The notes under the pieces are model-generated. The model was given only the letters and a program-made list of their open reading frames with translations, was not told the origin of the DNA and made no database searches. Positions 1-8,030 of a stretch of DNA of 14,683 nt are shown here, one piece after another. The position numbers and the translations under genes were made by a program. Source of the DNA: JBHJOF01 sp050330055 (GTDB lineage Bacteria > Pseudomonadota > Alphaproteobacteria > Kiloniellales > JAKSDN01); contig JBHJOF010000284.1 in the NCBI GenBank assembly GCA_050330055.1, positions 1 to 14,683 on the forward strand, given 5' to 3'. Numbering within the stretch: the stretch's first letter is position 1; the number at the start of each line of letters is the position of its first letter.

Positions 1-1048
<1,048 letters not shown>

Positions 1049-1095
1049 GGGTCTGACTCGCTCTGGCGCTCGCTGTTGTTAAAGCGAGCGTCGGA

Positions 1096-1182
1096 CCTCA
1101 TCCTTCGACAGGCTCAGGATGAGGTGGGCGGATACATTGGGCGGAACACAATTCCTCATGCTGAGCTTGTCGAAGCATGAGG
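1096..1182. repeat. Paired inverted hairpin repeat, short-loop type, pgi-mutL gap
   Basis: Two 29-base units lie in opposite orientation, at 1096-1124 and 1154-1182, separated by 29 bases. Each has a 7-bp stem (CCTCATC/GATGAGG in the first, CCTCATG/CATGAGG in the second) around a conserved 15-base core. In the orientation of the second unit the core reads CTGAGCTTGTCGAAG. The stem difference is compensatory. The pair fills the gap between the pgi stop and the mutL start on the transcribed strand, so it could form hairpins in a pgi-mutL transcript and weaken or end it, but there is no T-tract. It resembles REP/BIME-type elements. Related CTTCGACA-GCTCAGG palindromes occur widely in bacterial genomes. 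Confidence 0.85.
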
Positions 1183-1219
1183 TCCAGGGGCGTGCAACAT
1201 CCATCTGTGATTCCCGATA

Positions 1220-2536
1220 CTAGTCCGCCGCGCTGGCGTTCAGCGCGCTCAGGTATTTGCGCGCCAGCACCTTGCCCTCCTCGACCGCCGGCTGGTCGAA
1301 GGGATCGACGCCCAGGATCTCGGCGGCGAGGATGGTCTCCAGCATGAAATGCATCAGGAGGCCGCCCACGACCTCCTCGTCGAGCCGCGGCAGCCTGATC
1401 AGGCGCAGCGGCCGCCCGTTGCGCGCCAGGGTCTCGGCGGTGGCGCGGCCCATGGCGTCGAGCAGGTCGCCGAGCGAGCGGCCGCGCAGGTAGGCGAGCG
1501 CCTCGTCGTCGGCCAGCGCCCGCTCGACCCGGCCGCCCTGGCCGGCAACTTCGAGCAACAGCAGGGTAAAGAGCTTGTCGCGCGGCCCGGCCAGGTAGAG
1601 CTGCAGCTGGCTGTGCTGGTCGACCGCGCCGACGGCGCGGATCGGCGTCGTGCCGGTGCCGTCCTTGCCCAGGCTCTCGGCCCAGAGCTGGCAGTACCAC
1701 AGGCCGAAGCTGGCCAGCCGGTCGACGTAAGGCATGATGACGCTCTGGCTGACGCCGCGCTCGGCCAGCAGGCCGCCGGCGATCGCCGCCCCCACCGCCG
1801 GCGGCGCCTCCTGCGGCGCGCCAGCGGCCAGGGTGGACTGCAGCACCTGGGCTGCGCCGGCGCGCAGCGCCTCGACGTCGAGCCCGGCGATCAGCGCCGG
1901 CAGCAGGCCGGTCACCGACAGCACCGAGAAGCGCCCGCCGACGCCCGGGTCGTGTTCCAGCGTCGGCAGGCCGTAGCGCTCGGCGATGCGGCCGAGGGCA
2001 CTCGCCTTCGGCTCGGTGACGACCGTTATGTGCTGGCCCAGGCGCGCACGGCCGACCGCCTGCTCGAAGGCCGGCAGCAGGACCAGGAGCTGGGCCAGGG
2101 TCTCGGCCGTGCCGCCCGACTTGGAGATCGCCAGGACACCCGTCATGCCGGGATCGATCGCCTTGGCCAGCGCCCCCATTGTGTCGGGATCGACGTTGTC
2201 CATGAAGTGCAGGCGCGGAATGCCGAGCGGCGGTCCGAAGCCGCGATCGACCAGGCGATAGAGCGTCTGGCCGCCGAGCGACGAGCCGCCGGTGCCGAGC
2301 ACCACGACGTCCTGGAAGCGGCTGCGGTAGTCCTCGGCTACGGGCGCGAAGGCCGCGATGTCGTCGCGCCGCGCCGGCAGGCCGAGCAGCGGCAGGCTGC
2401 CATCGGCCTGCTGCTTGCGCAGCCGCTCGATCGCGGGCGTGGTGGCGGCAAGGGCGCGGGCATAGGCCGCGGCGCCAAGCCCGCCCTCGCCGATCTGATC
2501 GGCGAAACAGGACTCCGTGATCTGGCGAAAGGGCAT
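1220..2536 (-). CDS. pgi: Glucose-6-phosphate isomerase
   Basis: Cytosolic phosphoglucose isomerase interconverts glucose 6-phosphate and fructose 6-phosphate in glycolysis and gluconeogenesis. At 438 residues it matches the short bacterial form rather than the roughly 550-residue enterobacterial form. Visible motifs are GTGGSSLGG (81-89) and SKSGGTAET (138-146), which form the sugar-phosphate-binding SIS fold, and GGRFS with Arg202. The catalytic candidates are Glu287 in AESLGKDG, His308 in VDQHSQ and Lys422 in DQPAVEEGK, all present. The start is the ATG at 2534-2536. No clear Shine-Dalgarno sequence precedes it (a C-rich stretch sits there), so translation may rely on a weak or leaderless start. 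The gene lies upstream of mutL, separated by a hairpin-repeat pair. Confidence 0.96.
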   Translation of the reverse strand: MPFRQITESCFADQIGEGGLGAAAYARALAATTPAIERLRKQQADGSLPLLGLPARRDDIAAFAPVAEDYRSRFQDVVVLGTGGSSLGGQTLYRLVDRGFGPPLGIPRLHFMDNVDPDTMGALAKAIDPGMTGVLAISKSGGTAETLAQLLVLLPAFEQAVGRARLGQHITVVTEPKASALGRIAERYGLPTLEHDPGVGGRFSVLSVTGLLPALIAGLDVEALRAGAAQVLQSTLAAGAPQEAPPAVGAAIAGGLLAERGVSQSVIMPYVDRLASFGLWYCQLWAESLGKDGTGTTPIRAVGAVDQHSQLQLYLAGPRDKLFTLLLLEVAGQGGRVERALADDEALAYLRGRSLGDLLDAMGRATAETLARNGRPLRLIRLPRLDEEVVGGLLMHFMLETILAAEILGVDPFDQPAVEEGKVLARKYLSALNASAAD

Positions 2537-2861
2537 GAAGGGGGCCGCTGTTGAACCGGGTGGCTGTTGTCCGGAGCCCCGAGACTAGCAGAGTCGCCCC
2601 GGGGCCAAAAGTGACCTACGGCGCCGGAGTGAGCGCCACTTCGAAGCGATGGCGAGCCAATGCCCTGATCGTCTGCGTCCAGCGGGCTTTGACCGCTTTG
2701 CAGCCGAAGGCAGCTATCAAATCAGTACGGAAAACACCCCTGCTCGTGTTGAGGGCCAGTGGCCACATGGCGTATAGAGCCGATCGTTCGTCCGTGAGCA
2801 ACGCCAGGAGGGTTTTCGGGGAGGAGGCCTGCTGACCCGAAGGCGACGTAGCGCGTGCCGC
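2537..2861. other. Gap between SRPBCC gene and pgi, no convincing gene
   Basis: This 325-base stretch holds only short open frames. The longest on the minus strand, about 61 codons ending at 2616, has no recognisable motif, and the frames on both strands look equally unconvincing. Base composition is less GC-rich than in the housekeeping genes, like the neighbouring SRPBCC gene. The pgi promoter should lie at its left side, but I found no clear -35/-10 pair. Confidence 0.5.
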
Positions 2862-3335
2862 TCAGATTGCCGGTTTCGACTGCTCGAGATATCGAGCCAT
2901 ATTGGCAAGGGTGCTCGTGTACCCAGCATTCGTGTTCTCTATCATGCCAACACCCACGAACGAGGTCACTTGAACCGTCACTTTCAACCGTGTGCGTTGG
3001 CCTTCGGGGACAAGCTCGAGTGTCGTGATGTTCGCCGCAAGACGCTCGTGGAGCTCATGGATGATCTCAGTCCACACTACGCGACGTTTGTCGACGATAT
3101 CAATGTAGCGTGCTTCTACGCGATACCTTGGATCCTCCCTATCACCACATCGAGCGACGTCTCGACCGCCGACGCGAAAATCTGTCTCATCGTAGATGAA
3201 TATTACCGTGTCTGATGGAGTACCCCAGCTGGCCCGCGCCTTTGGGTCAGCAAATGCGGCGTACACACGCGCTACCGGCGCATCAATTGTGCGCTCCACG
3301 ACGACAGTGCCGTGACTTGTTGAGTTGTCAATCAC
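2862..3335 (-). CDS. SRPBCC / AHSA1-like domain protein
   Basis: A single-domain 157-residue protein of the SRPBCC (START-like) superfamily, closest to the AHSA1/Aha1-homology group, whose members bind small hydrophobic ligands or act as stress proteins. The substrate is unknown here. The pattern is typical: VVVERTIDAPVARVYAAFAD near the N-terminus, W37 in the ASWGTP turn, DFRVGGRD, a YRVEARYIDIV strand, a long stretch of alternating strands ending in RTRLKVTVQVTSF, and a C-terminal helix (TSTLANMARYLE). The start appears to be a GTG at 3333-3335. A TGA lies in frame four codons upstream (3345-3347) and no ATG is available before the domain. No good ribosome binding site is visible. Codons are noticeably richer in A/T than in pgi or the M16 genes, which suggests acquisition by transfer. 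No partner gene (such as an ArsR regulator) is next to it. Confidence 0.82.
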   Translation of the reverse strand: MIDNSTSHGTVVVERTIDAPVARVYAAFADPKARASWGTPSDTVIFIYDETDFRVGGRDVARCGDREDPRYRVEARYIDIVDKRRVVWTEIIHELHERLAANITTLELVPEGQRTRLKVTVQVTSFVGVGMIENTNAGYTSTLANMARYLEQSKPAI

Positions 3336-3533
3336 GATATAATCATGTCACCGGCCTGCGCCACTTTCAACGGTGACGCCTGACGATACTGGATATACCG
3401 GCTGGCCATGTACAGTGTCCAGACTGTGCCGCAAAGCTGACGGTCAAGCCCGCTTTGCGCTCGGAATATCTGAAACTTCAGAATGAGACACGACCGGCGC
3501 CGCTTGCTGCGCCGAACCGAGGCTTAGGGGCAG
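3336..3533. other. Gap between M16 remnant and SRPBCC gene, possible gene debris
   Basis: No complete gene is supported. A plus-strand frame from about 3367 to the stop at 3587-3589 contains HVQCPDCAAKL, a CxxC pair like a small zinc ribbon, but it lacks an ATG start and runs into the neighbouring M16 remnant. It may be the tail of a broken gene or chance. Composition is relatively A/T-rich and fits the accessory stretch around it. Confidence 0.35.
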
Positions 3534-3728
3534 TCAACTCGCCCCGTCGGCTGTGGGCCGTGTAGGCGTGATGCTGTCGGGCTGGCCGACCACGACGACG
3601 CTGAGGGGAAAGGGTTTGCATAGCTCGGCGGCGACGCGGCGGCCGCCTTTCACGGTCACGGCCTTGTTGCAGTCGTTGCGCCTCCTGATGTAGTCGATAT
3701 CGGGCTGGTCGAGGTCTTGGAGGTCACG
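3534..3728 (-). pseudogene. Decayed duplicate of the 3' end of the adjacent M16 peptidase gene
   Basis: The last 60 codons align with residues 399-458 (long-start numbering) of the non-catalytic M16 protein encoded at 4406-5782. By eye 37 of 60 residues are identical, including DYI-RRND, AVT, LSVVVVGQP, ITPTRP and the final DGAS before the stop. The stop codon is at the homologous place. Everything upstream of that helix is missing: only the last part of the C-terminal M16 domain remains, with no signal peptide or active-site domain, so it cannot be a working peptidase. The minus-strand ATG at 3729-3731 is a chance start within CATG. It and the intact gene form old direct repeats that flank the GFA gene. 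Divergence at protein level indicates a non-recent event. Confidence 0.8.
3719..3723 (+). promoter_or_regulatory. Ribosome binding site of the GFA gene
   Basis: GGAGG lies six bases before the ATG at 3730, an ideal spacing. It supports this start for the GFA gene and shows that the gene's translation signal sits inside the M16 remnant. Confidence 0.75.
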
Positions 3729-3729
3729 C

Positions 3730-4140
3730 ATGGAATGGACGGGGGGATGCCTCTGCGGGTCGGTCCGATACCGGGCCAGCGAAGCGCCAAAATATGCGAG
3801 CTACTGCCATTGCGGAATGTGCCGCAAGGCGTCCGGCGCGCCGTTCATGGGGTTCGTCGAATTTCCGGAGGGGGCACTTGAATGGACGCAAGGACGACTC
3901 AGTCAGTACGAGTCGTCCAGCGGCGTGATACGGCGCTTCTGCGGCTCTTGCGGAAGTCCGCTCACCTTCGAGGCCGACGGGATCGTGTTCCTAACGCAAG
4001 GGAGTCTGGACGCTCCTGAGCAGGTCGCTTTTGATTGCCATACCTACACCAAAAGTCGGCTGCCAGGGATGACGTTGGCCGATGGCTTGCCGCAGTTTCC
4101 CGGACCGGCCGGCGGCAAGGGCGGGCGCCCGATCGACTGA
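3730..4140 (+). CDS. GFA family zinc protein (glutathione-dependent formaldehyde-activating enzyme-like)
   Basis: A small 136-residue cytosolic protein of the GFA/CENP-V fold. Named members are said to promote S-hydroxymethylglutathione formation, but most family members have no proven reaction, so the function here is open. All the family zinc ligands are present: C7 and C9 in GGCLCG, C26, C28 and C31 in CHCGMC, and C71 and C74 in CGSCG. GFVEFP and the late DCHTYTKSRLPGM segment also fit the family. The start is supported by GGAGG six bases upstream. It is the only confident plus-strand gene in the window, facing the M16 operon. It is bracketed by the M16 3'-end remnant and by a paired hairpin repeat, which points to insertion into an otherwise conserved neighbourhood. 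No adh or frm genes are nearby to support a role in formaldehyde detoxification. Confidence 0.9.
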   Translation: MEWTGGCLCGSVRYRASEAPKYASYCHCGMCRKASGAPFMGFVEFPEGALEWTQGRLSQYESSSGVIRRFCGSCGSPLTFEADGIVFLTQGSLDAPEQVAFDCHTYTKSRLPGMTLADGLPQFPGPAGGKGGRPID

Positions 4141-4175
4141 CATTTATGCCAAGCCGCAGGGGTCTCGACCTCTCG

Positions 4176-4320
4176 GCCCATGCTTCGAGACGCCGCTGGC
4201 GGGCGGAGGCCCGCTCCTGCGGACTCGCGGCTCCTCAGCATGAGATTTAGGCCATTGATATAAAATAAATACCTTCATCCTGAGGAGCACCGGCAGGGCG
4301 CGTCTCGAAGGATGGACCAT
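4176..4320. repeat. Paired inverted hairpin repeat, long-loop type, between converging genes
   Basis: Left arm 4176-4244 and right arm 4272-4320 are opposite-orientation members of one family. They share the CTGAGGAGC and GTCTCGAAG borders of the loop and a stem like that of the short-loop repeats. The left arm has a 46-base loop that contains its own hairpin (GCGGGC/GCCCGC); the right arm has a shortened loop. Positions 4187-4244 match 14375-14432 at 56 of 58 bases. The pair lies between the converging GFA and M16 stop codons and could serve both as a bidirectional transcription barrier. The spacer is A/T-rich. Confidence 0.85.
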
Positions 4321-4405
4321 AGGCGGCGGACTTCGCGATTTGGCATCAGAGGGCGGTTATGGCGCCATTCGAAGGCGCACCTCGGCCGGGTTGGTCGGCC
4401 ACCGC

Positions 4406-5746
4406 TCAGCTCGCGCCGTCGGGTGCCGGCCGCGTCGGCGTGATGCCTTCGGGCTGGCCGACCACGACGACGCTGAGGGCGTCGGCGTTGTAGAGCTTGC
4501 GCGCGACGCGGCGCGCGTCCTCCAGCGTGACGGCCTCGATGAAATCGTTGCGCCGGTTGATGTAGTCGATGCCGAGCTCGTCGAGCTGGATGCCGACCAG
4601 CATGCCGGCGATGCGGCTGCTGCTGGAAAGGCGCAGCGGATAGGAGCCGGTCAGATAGGTCTTGGCGTTCTCCAGCTCCTCGGCCGTGGGGCCCTCCTCG
4701 GCCATGCGCGCCCACTCCTGGCGGATCAGCGCCAGCGACTCGGCGACCCGCGCGTTGGCCGTGGCCACGCCGCCGGAGACGATGGCGGAATGCTCGAGCG
4801 GGCTCAGGTAGGCGTAGACGGAATAGGCGAGGCCGCGCTTCTCGCGCACCTCCTTGTAGAGCCGCGAGGCGAAGCCGCCGCCGCCCAGGATGTAGTTCAC
4901 CACATAGGCGGCATAGAAGTCGGGGTCGTCGCGCTTGATGCCGGGCTGGCCGAGCGCCACCACCGACTGCGGCACGGCCTTCTCGATCACCACCACGCCG
5001 CCCTCGGCGGCGGCGGCTACGTCGGGCACCGCAATCGGCTTGGCCTCGGCCGGCAGGCCGCCGAAGGTCGAATCGAGCAGCGGCGCCAGCTCGGCGGCGG
5101 TGATGTCGCCGACCACGCCGACCTTTAGCGTGTCGCGCGCCAGGCGCTCGGCGACGAAGCGGCGCAGGTCGGCGGCGGTGATTCTGGCCAGGCTCTCCGG
5201 CGTGCCGTCCGTGGGCCGGCTGTAGGGATGGCCGGGGAACAGCATCTGGCGCAGCGTCCGGCCGGCGATGGTGTCGGGATCCTCGGACTTTCGCTGCAGC
5301 CCCGCCAGGATCTGGCTGCGGATGCGCTCGACGGGCTCGTCGTCGAAGCGCGGCTCGCTCAGGGCCAGGCGCAGCAGGTCGAAGGCGGTGTCGCGGTTCT
5401 CGGTCAGGGTGCGCAGCGAGCCCTGGAAGGAGTCCATGCCGGAATCGAACGACAGGCGGATCGAAAGGTCCTGCAGGCGCGCCTGGAAGGCCTGCGAGTC
5501 GAGCTCGCCAGCGCCCTCGTCGAGCGTGCCGGCCAGCAGGGTGGCCAGCCCCTCCTTGTCCACCGGGTCGACTGCACCGCCGCCGCGGAAGGCGAGATCG
5601 AGCGCAATGATCGGATTGGTGTGGTCCTCGATCAGCCAGGCCTCGATGCCGCCGGGGCTGACCACACGGGTCACTTCGACGGCGCGCGCCGGCAAAGCAA
5701 CGACGACCAGGAGCAGAAGGCACGCGACAACGGATGCCAGACGCAT
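4406..5746 (-). CDS. M16 peptidase-like protein, non-catalytic subunit (exported)
   Basis: A periplasmic M16 (pitrilysin/MPP-like) protein of about 446 residues with two M16 domains. The start chosen is the ATG at 5744-5746, which gives a clean signal peptide (MRLASVVACLLLLVVVALPARA, cleavage after ARA). A start at 5782 would add 12 residues and leave only 8 bases after the upstream gene. Neither start has a good ribosome binding site. The zinc motif is lost: where the partner has HFLEH this protein has TLLAG, so it should not bind catalytic zinc. It does carry the family's R/Y pair in SRLYKEVREKRGLAYSVYAYL (Arg313 and Tyr320 counted from the long start). It follows directly on the catalytic M16 gene, so the two probably form a heterodimer in which this subunit helps bind substrate, as described for the Sphingomonas sp. 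A1 M16 pair. Its 3' end has been duplicated at 3534-3728. Confidence 0.93.
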   Translation of the reverse strand: MRLASVVACLLLLVVVALPARAVEVTRVVSPGGIEAWLIEDHTNPIIALDLAFRGGGAVDPVDKEGLATLLAGTLDEGAGELDSQAFQARLQDLSIRLSFDSGMDSFQGSLRTLTENRDTAFDLLRLALSEPRFDDEPVERIRSQILAGLQRKSEDPDTIAGRTLRQMLFPGHPYSRPTDGTPESLARITAADLRRFVAERLARDTLKVGVVGDITAAELAPLLDSTFGGLPAEAKPIAVPDVAAAAEGGVVVIEKAVPQSVVALGQPGIKRDDPDFYAAYVVNYILGGGGFASRLYKEVREKRGLAYSVYAYLSPLEHSAIVSGGVATANARVAESLALIRQEWARMAEEGPTAEELENAKTYLTGSYPLRLSSSSRIAGMLVGIQLDELGIDYINRRNDFIEAVTLEDARRVARKLYNADALSVVVVGQPEGITPTRPAPDGAS

Positions 5747-5790
5747 GGGAATTACCAGATGCAGGAGGGCGCTGGAAGGCATGGCCGGGC

Positions 5791-7167
5791 TCAGCTCGTC
5801 GGCTTCGGCAGCAGCACGCCGGTCACCGACTGCTCGTCCAGCAGGGCGGCACGCAGCGCGGCATTGACCTGCTCGGCGGTCACCGCCTCGATGCGCTCGG
5901 GCCAGCTCTCGATGTCCTCGATGGTGCGGCCGCTGGCCAAGGCGCGGCCGATTATGTTGGGTGCGCCGCTCAGGCTGTCGCGGGCGTAGACCGCGGCGGC
6001 CACCATGCGCTGCTTGGCGGCCGCGACCTCTTCGGCGCTGACTCCGTCCTGGCGCAGGCGCTCGATCTCGGCGAGCAGAGCGGTCTCGGCCAGGTCCATC
6101 TCGAGGCCGGGACGCGGCGATACGTAGAAGGTGAAGGAGCCGAGGTCGAGGCTGTTGGAATCATAGCTGCTGCCAGCGGCGGCGGCGATGCCCTGTTCGA
6201 CGACCAGCGCGCGATAGAGCCGGCTGGTGGTGCCGCTGCCCATGATCTCGTTCAGCACCTGGAGAGGATAGACATGCTCGCTGGCGCCGCGATTGTGGCT
6301 CGGCGCCAGGTAAGTGATCGACAGCGCCGGCTGGCGTACGCGCTCGTTGCTGAGCGTGACGCGCCGCGGCGCGAACTGCGCCGGTTCTTCGATACGCTGG
6401 CGCTCCGGCACGGCGCGCGGCGCAACGGCGCCGTAGTACTTCTCGGCCAGCGGCCGCACCTCGTCGAGCGTCACGTCCCCGGCGACAATGAGGATCGCGT
6501 TGTTGGGCGCGTACCAGCGCTCGTAGAACTCGATCGCGTCCTCCGTCGTCAGGCCGCGCATCTCGTGCTCCCAGCCGATAATCGGAATGCGATAGGGGTG
6601 GTTCAGGTAAAGCGAGGCATTGACCATCTCGCGGAGCTGCGCCGAGGGCTCGTTGTCGATGCGGCTGCGACGCTCTTCCAGGATCACGTCGCGCTCCGGG
6701 TCCACCACCTCGTCGGTCAGGCGCAGGTTGGCCATGCGGTCGGCCTCGTGCTTCATGATGATCTCGAGGCGGTCCTTGGCCACGGTCTGGTAGTAGGCCG
6801 TGTAGTCCCAGGAGGTGAAGGCGTTCTCCTGGCCGCCGTTGCGCGCGATGATCTGCGAGAACTCGCCGGGCGCCAGCTTGTCGGTGCCCTTGAACATGAG
6901 GTGCTCGAGGAAGTGGGCGATGCCCGACTTGCCGGGCGGCTCGTCGGCGGCGCCGACCTTGTACCAGACCATGTGTTGGACGATCGGGGCGCGGTGATTG
7001 GAGATCACCACCACCTGCAGGCCATTGTCGAGGGTGAAGCCTTCCGGGTCGAAGACGGCGGCCGACGCGGCGCGCGGGCCGGAAAGGGGGCTTTCGATGG
7101 GCGGAAACCCGCCGACGGCAACGGCCACGACGATGGCCACCAGCAGCGCGGCATAGCGGCGAGGCAT
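5791..7167 (-). CDS. M16 family zinc metallopeptidase, catalytic subunit (exported)
   Basis: A 458-residue pitrilysin-type protease predicted to act in the periplasm. The N-terminus is a signal sequence (MPRRYAALLVAIVVAVAVGG, possible cleavage near SASA/AVF). The inverted zinc motif HFLEH is at 85-89 (ligands His85 and His89, catalytic Glu88), and the third ligand candidate is Glu165 in VILEERRSR, 76 residues later, as expected. GGQENAFTSWDYTAYY (111-126) is also typical. The second domain lacks the R/Y pair found in the partner: around residue 340 it reads VVEQGIAAAAGSSY. GGGAGG-like GGGAGG is replaced here by GGGAGG's close match GGGAGG in CTGGGAGGTTGC, five bases before the ATG, which supports the start. 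The gene begins the two-gene M16 operon and is preceded by a promoter-like site. Peptide clearance in the envelope is the usual inference; the substrate is unknown. Confidence 0.95.
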   Translation of the reverse strand: MPRRYAALLVAIVVAVAVGGFPPIESPLSGPRAASAAVFDPEGFTLDNGLQVVVISNHRAPIVQHMVWYKVGAADEPPGKSGIAHFLEHLMFKGTDKLAPGEFSQIIARNGGQENAFTSWDYTAYYQTVAKDRLEIIMKHEADRMANLRLTDEVVDPERDVILEERRSRIDNEPSAQLREMVNASLYLNHPYRIPIIGWEHEMRGLTTEDAIEFYERWYAPNNAILIVAGDVTLDEVRPLAEKYYGAVAPRAVPERQRIEEPAQFAPRRVTLSNERVRQPALSITYLAPSHNRGASEHVYPLQVLNEIMGSGTTSRLYRALVVEQGIAAAAGSSYDSNSLDLGSFTFYVSPRPGLEMDLAETALLAEIERLRQDGVSAEEVAAAKQRMVAAAVYARDSLSGAPNIIGRALASGRTIEDIESWPERIEAVTAEQVNAALRAALLDEQSVTGVLLPKPTS

Positions 7168-7226
7168 GCAACCTCCCAGGGACAGGAACGGAGCGGCGGC
7201 GGCGCGTCCGGCGCGCGGCCCTTCGA

Positions 7227-7256
7227 TCTATATGGCGCAAAACTGGGGCAGGACAA
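7227..7256 (-). promoter_or_regulatory. Candidate sigma-70-type promoter for the M16 pair
   Basis: On the minus strand TTGTCC (7251-7256) is followed after 18 bases by TATAGA (7227-7232), about 60 bases before the M16 start codon. The local A/T-rich patch stands out from the GC-rich surroundings. Just upstream, 7261-7276 holds a small inverted repeat (CAAAG/CTTTG, six-base spacer) that could be an operator. Sequence match only. Confidence 0.5.
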
Positions 7257-7384
7257 CTAACAAAGCGTTTACTTTGCTTGTCTGCGGGTAGATTGCCGGC
7301 ACGCATGACATCGCGCGCAGGGGCCGGCCCTACGCCAATCGTAGACTCGGCGCAACGGTCCTTCGACGGCCGGGGCCCTCAGAC

Positions 7385-8008
7385 TCAGAAGATGCCTTCG
7401 AACAAGGCCTTCCTCTTGCGCTCGATGGTCGGCGTGCGGCCCTCGGTGACTCCCTTGCCGAGGGCGGCGTTTTCGCGCAGGCGGCGCGCCTCGGCGCTGG
7501 CATCGACGATCACGCCGGGCTGATCCGGCTCGCGCCAGAACACCAGCCTATTGATGAAGTCCTCGCTCTCGGCGTTGATCTGCTGGGTCTCGCGGTCGAC
7601 GATCTGGCGGATGTCCGGCTCCGCCTTGCTGGCGCCGGCCAGCAGCAACAGGGCCTGCTCGCCGCGCGAGAGGCCGTCGCTGCTCACGGTCTGGTCGAGC
7701 GCGGCCTGCTGCTGCGAGTCGTCGACCCGGAACACTGCCGATCGCGCCTGGTCGGTGGCCGTGCCCTCCTGTGGCCGCGGCGCGCCGGGCTGGGGCGGCC
7801 GCAGGGTGAAGTCGGGCGGCAGGCTGAGCGGCGCCCGCGACACCACGCGGAACTCGTCCGGCGGCTGCTTGCCCAGGCCGAGCTGCTTCTTGACGCCCTC
7901 GCAGGCGCTTAGGCCCATGGCGAGACCGGCGGCAGCCAGCAGACTGAGCGCTACCCTTCTGCCCGCCCCGGCCTTTGTCCTTTGGCATCTTGGCATGATT
8001 TCCCCCAT
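7385..8008 (-). CDS. DUF3035-type lipoprotein
   Basis: A predicted outer-membrane lipoprotein of about 207 residues, of the alphaproteobacterial family I recognise as DUF3035 from its position after lspA and its sequence pattern. The N-terminus has basic residues, a hydrophobic stretch (VALSLLAAAGLAMG) and the lipobox LSAC. The cysteine would be residue 36 with this start. The residue after Cys is Glu, not Asp, so export to the outer membrane is expected. The mature part is low in hydrophobic segments and includes RAPLSLPPDFTLRPPQPG, typical of the family. The ATG at 8006-8008 is preferred because GGAGG lies nine bases upstream. A start at 8086 would overlap lspA and give a Cys-rich tail unlike a signal peptide, while 7996 is a good second choice. 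It follows lspA by 22 bases, so the enzyme and a likely substrate are probably co-transcribed. Biochemical role unknown. Confidence 0.85.
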   Translation of the reverse strand: MGEIMPRCQRTKAGAGRRVALSLLAAAGLAMGLSACEGVKKQLGLGKQPPDEFRVVSRAPLSLPPDFTLRPPQPGAPRPQEGTATDQARSAVFRVDDSQQQAALDQTVSSDGLSRGEQALLLLAGASKAEPDIRQIVDRETQQINAESEDFINRLVFWREPDQPGVIVDASAEARRLRENAALGKGVTEGRTPTIERKRKALFEGIF

Positions 8009-8030
8009 TCGTGGCATCCTCCGCTGCCGC

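Noticed and set aside
1096..1182. Hairpin pair as a classical Rho-independent terminator
   Set aside because: The stems lack a following run of T on the transcribed strand. A transcript-stopping role remains possible but is not shown.
1349..2554. 401-codon plus-strand open frame opposite pgi
   Set aside because: It is a shadow of the complete pgi gene.
4044..4241. Short minus-strand frame containing RSRESAGAGLRP, also seen at 14250-14522
   Set aside because: Both are translations of the long-loop hairpin repeat. Similarity between them reflects the DNA repeat, not a protein family.
4275..5723. 482-codon minus-strand frame overlapping the non-catalytic M16 gene
   Set aside because: It is a shifted frame of the M16 gene, rich in Arg/Gly/Ala/Pro, and runs into the intergenic repeat.
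5734..7260. 508-codon plus-strand open frame opposite the catalytic M16 gene
   Set aside because: The minus strand encodes a complete M16 peptidase with signal peptide and active site. The plus frame is its shadow.
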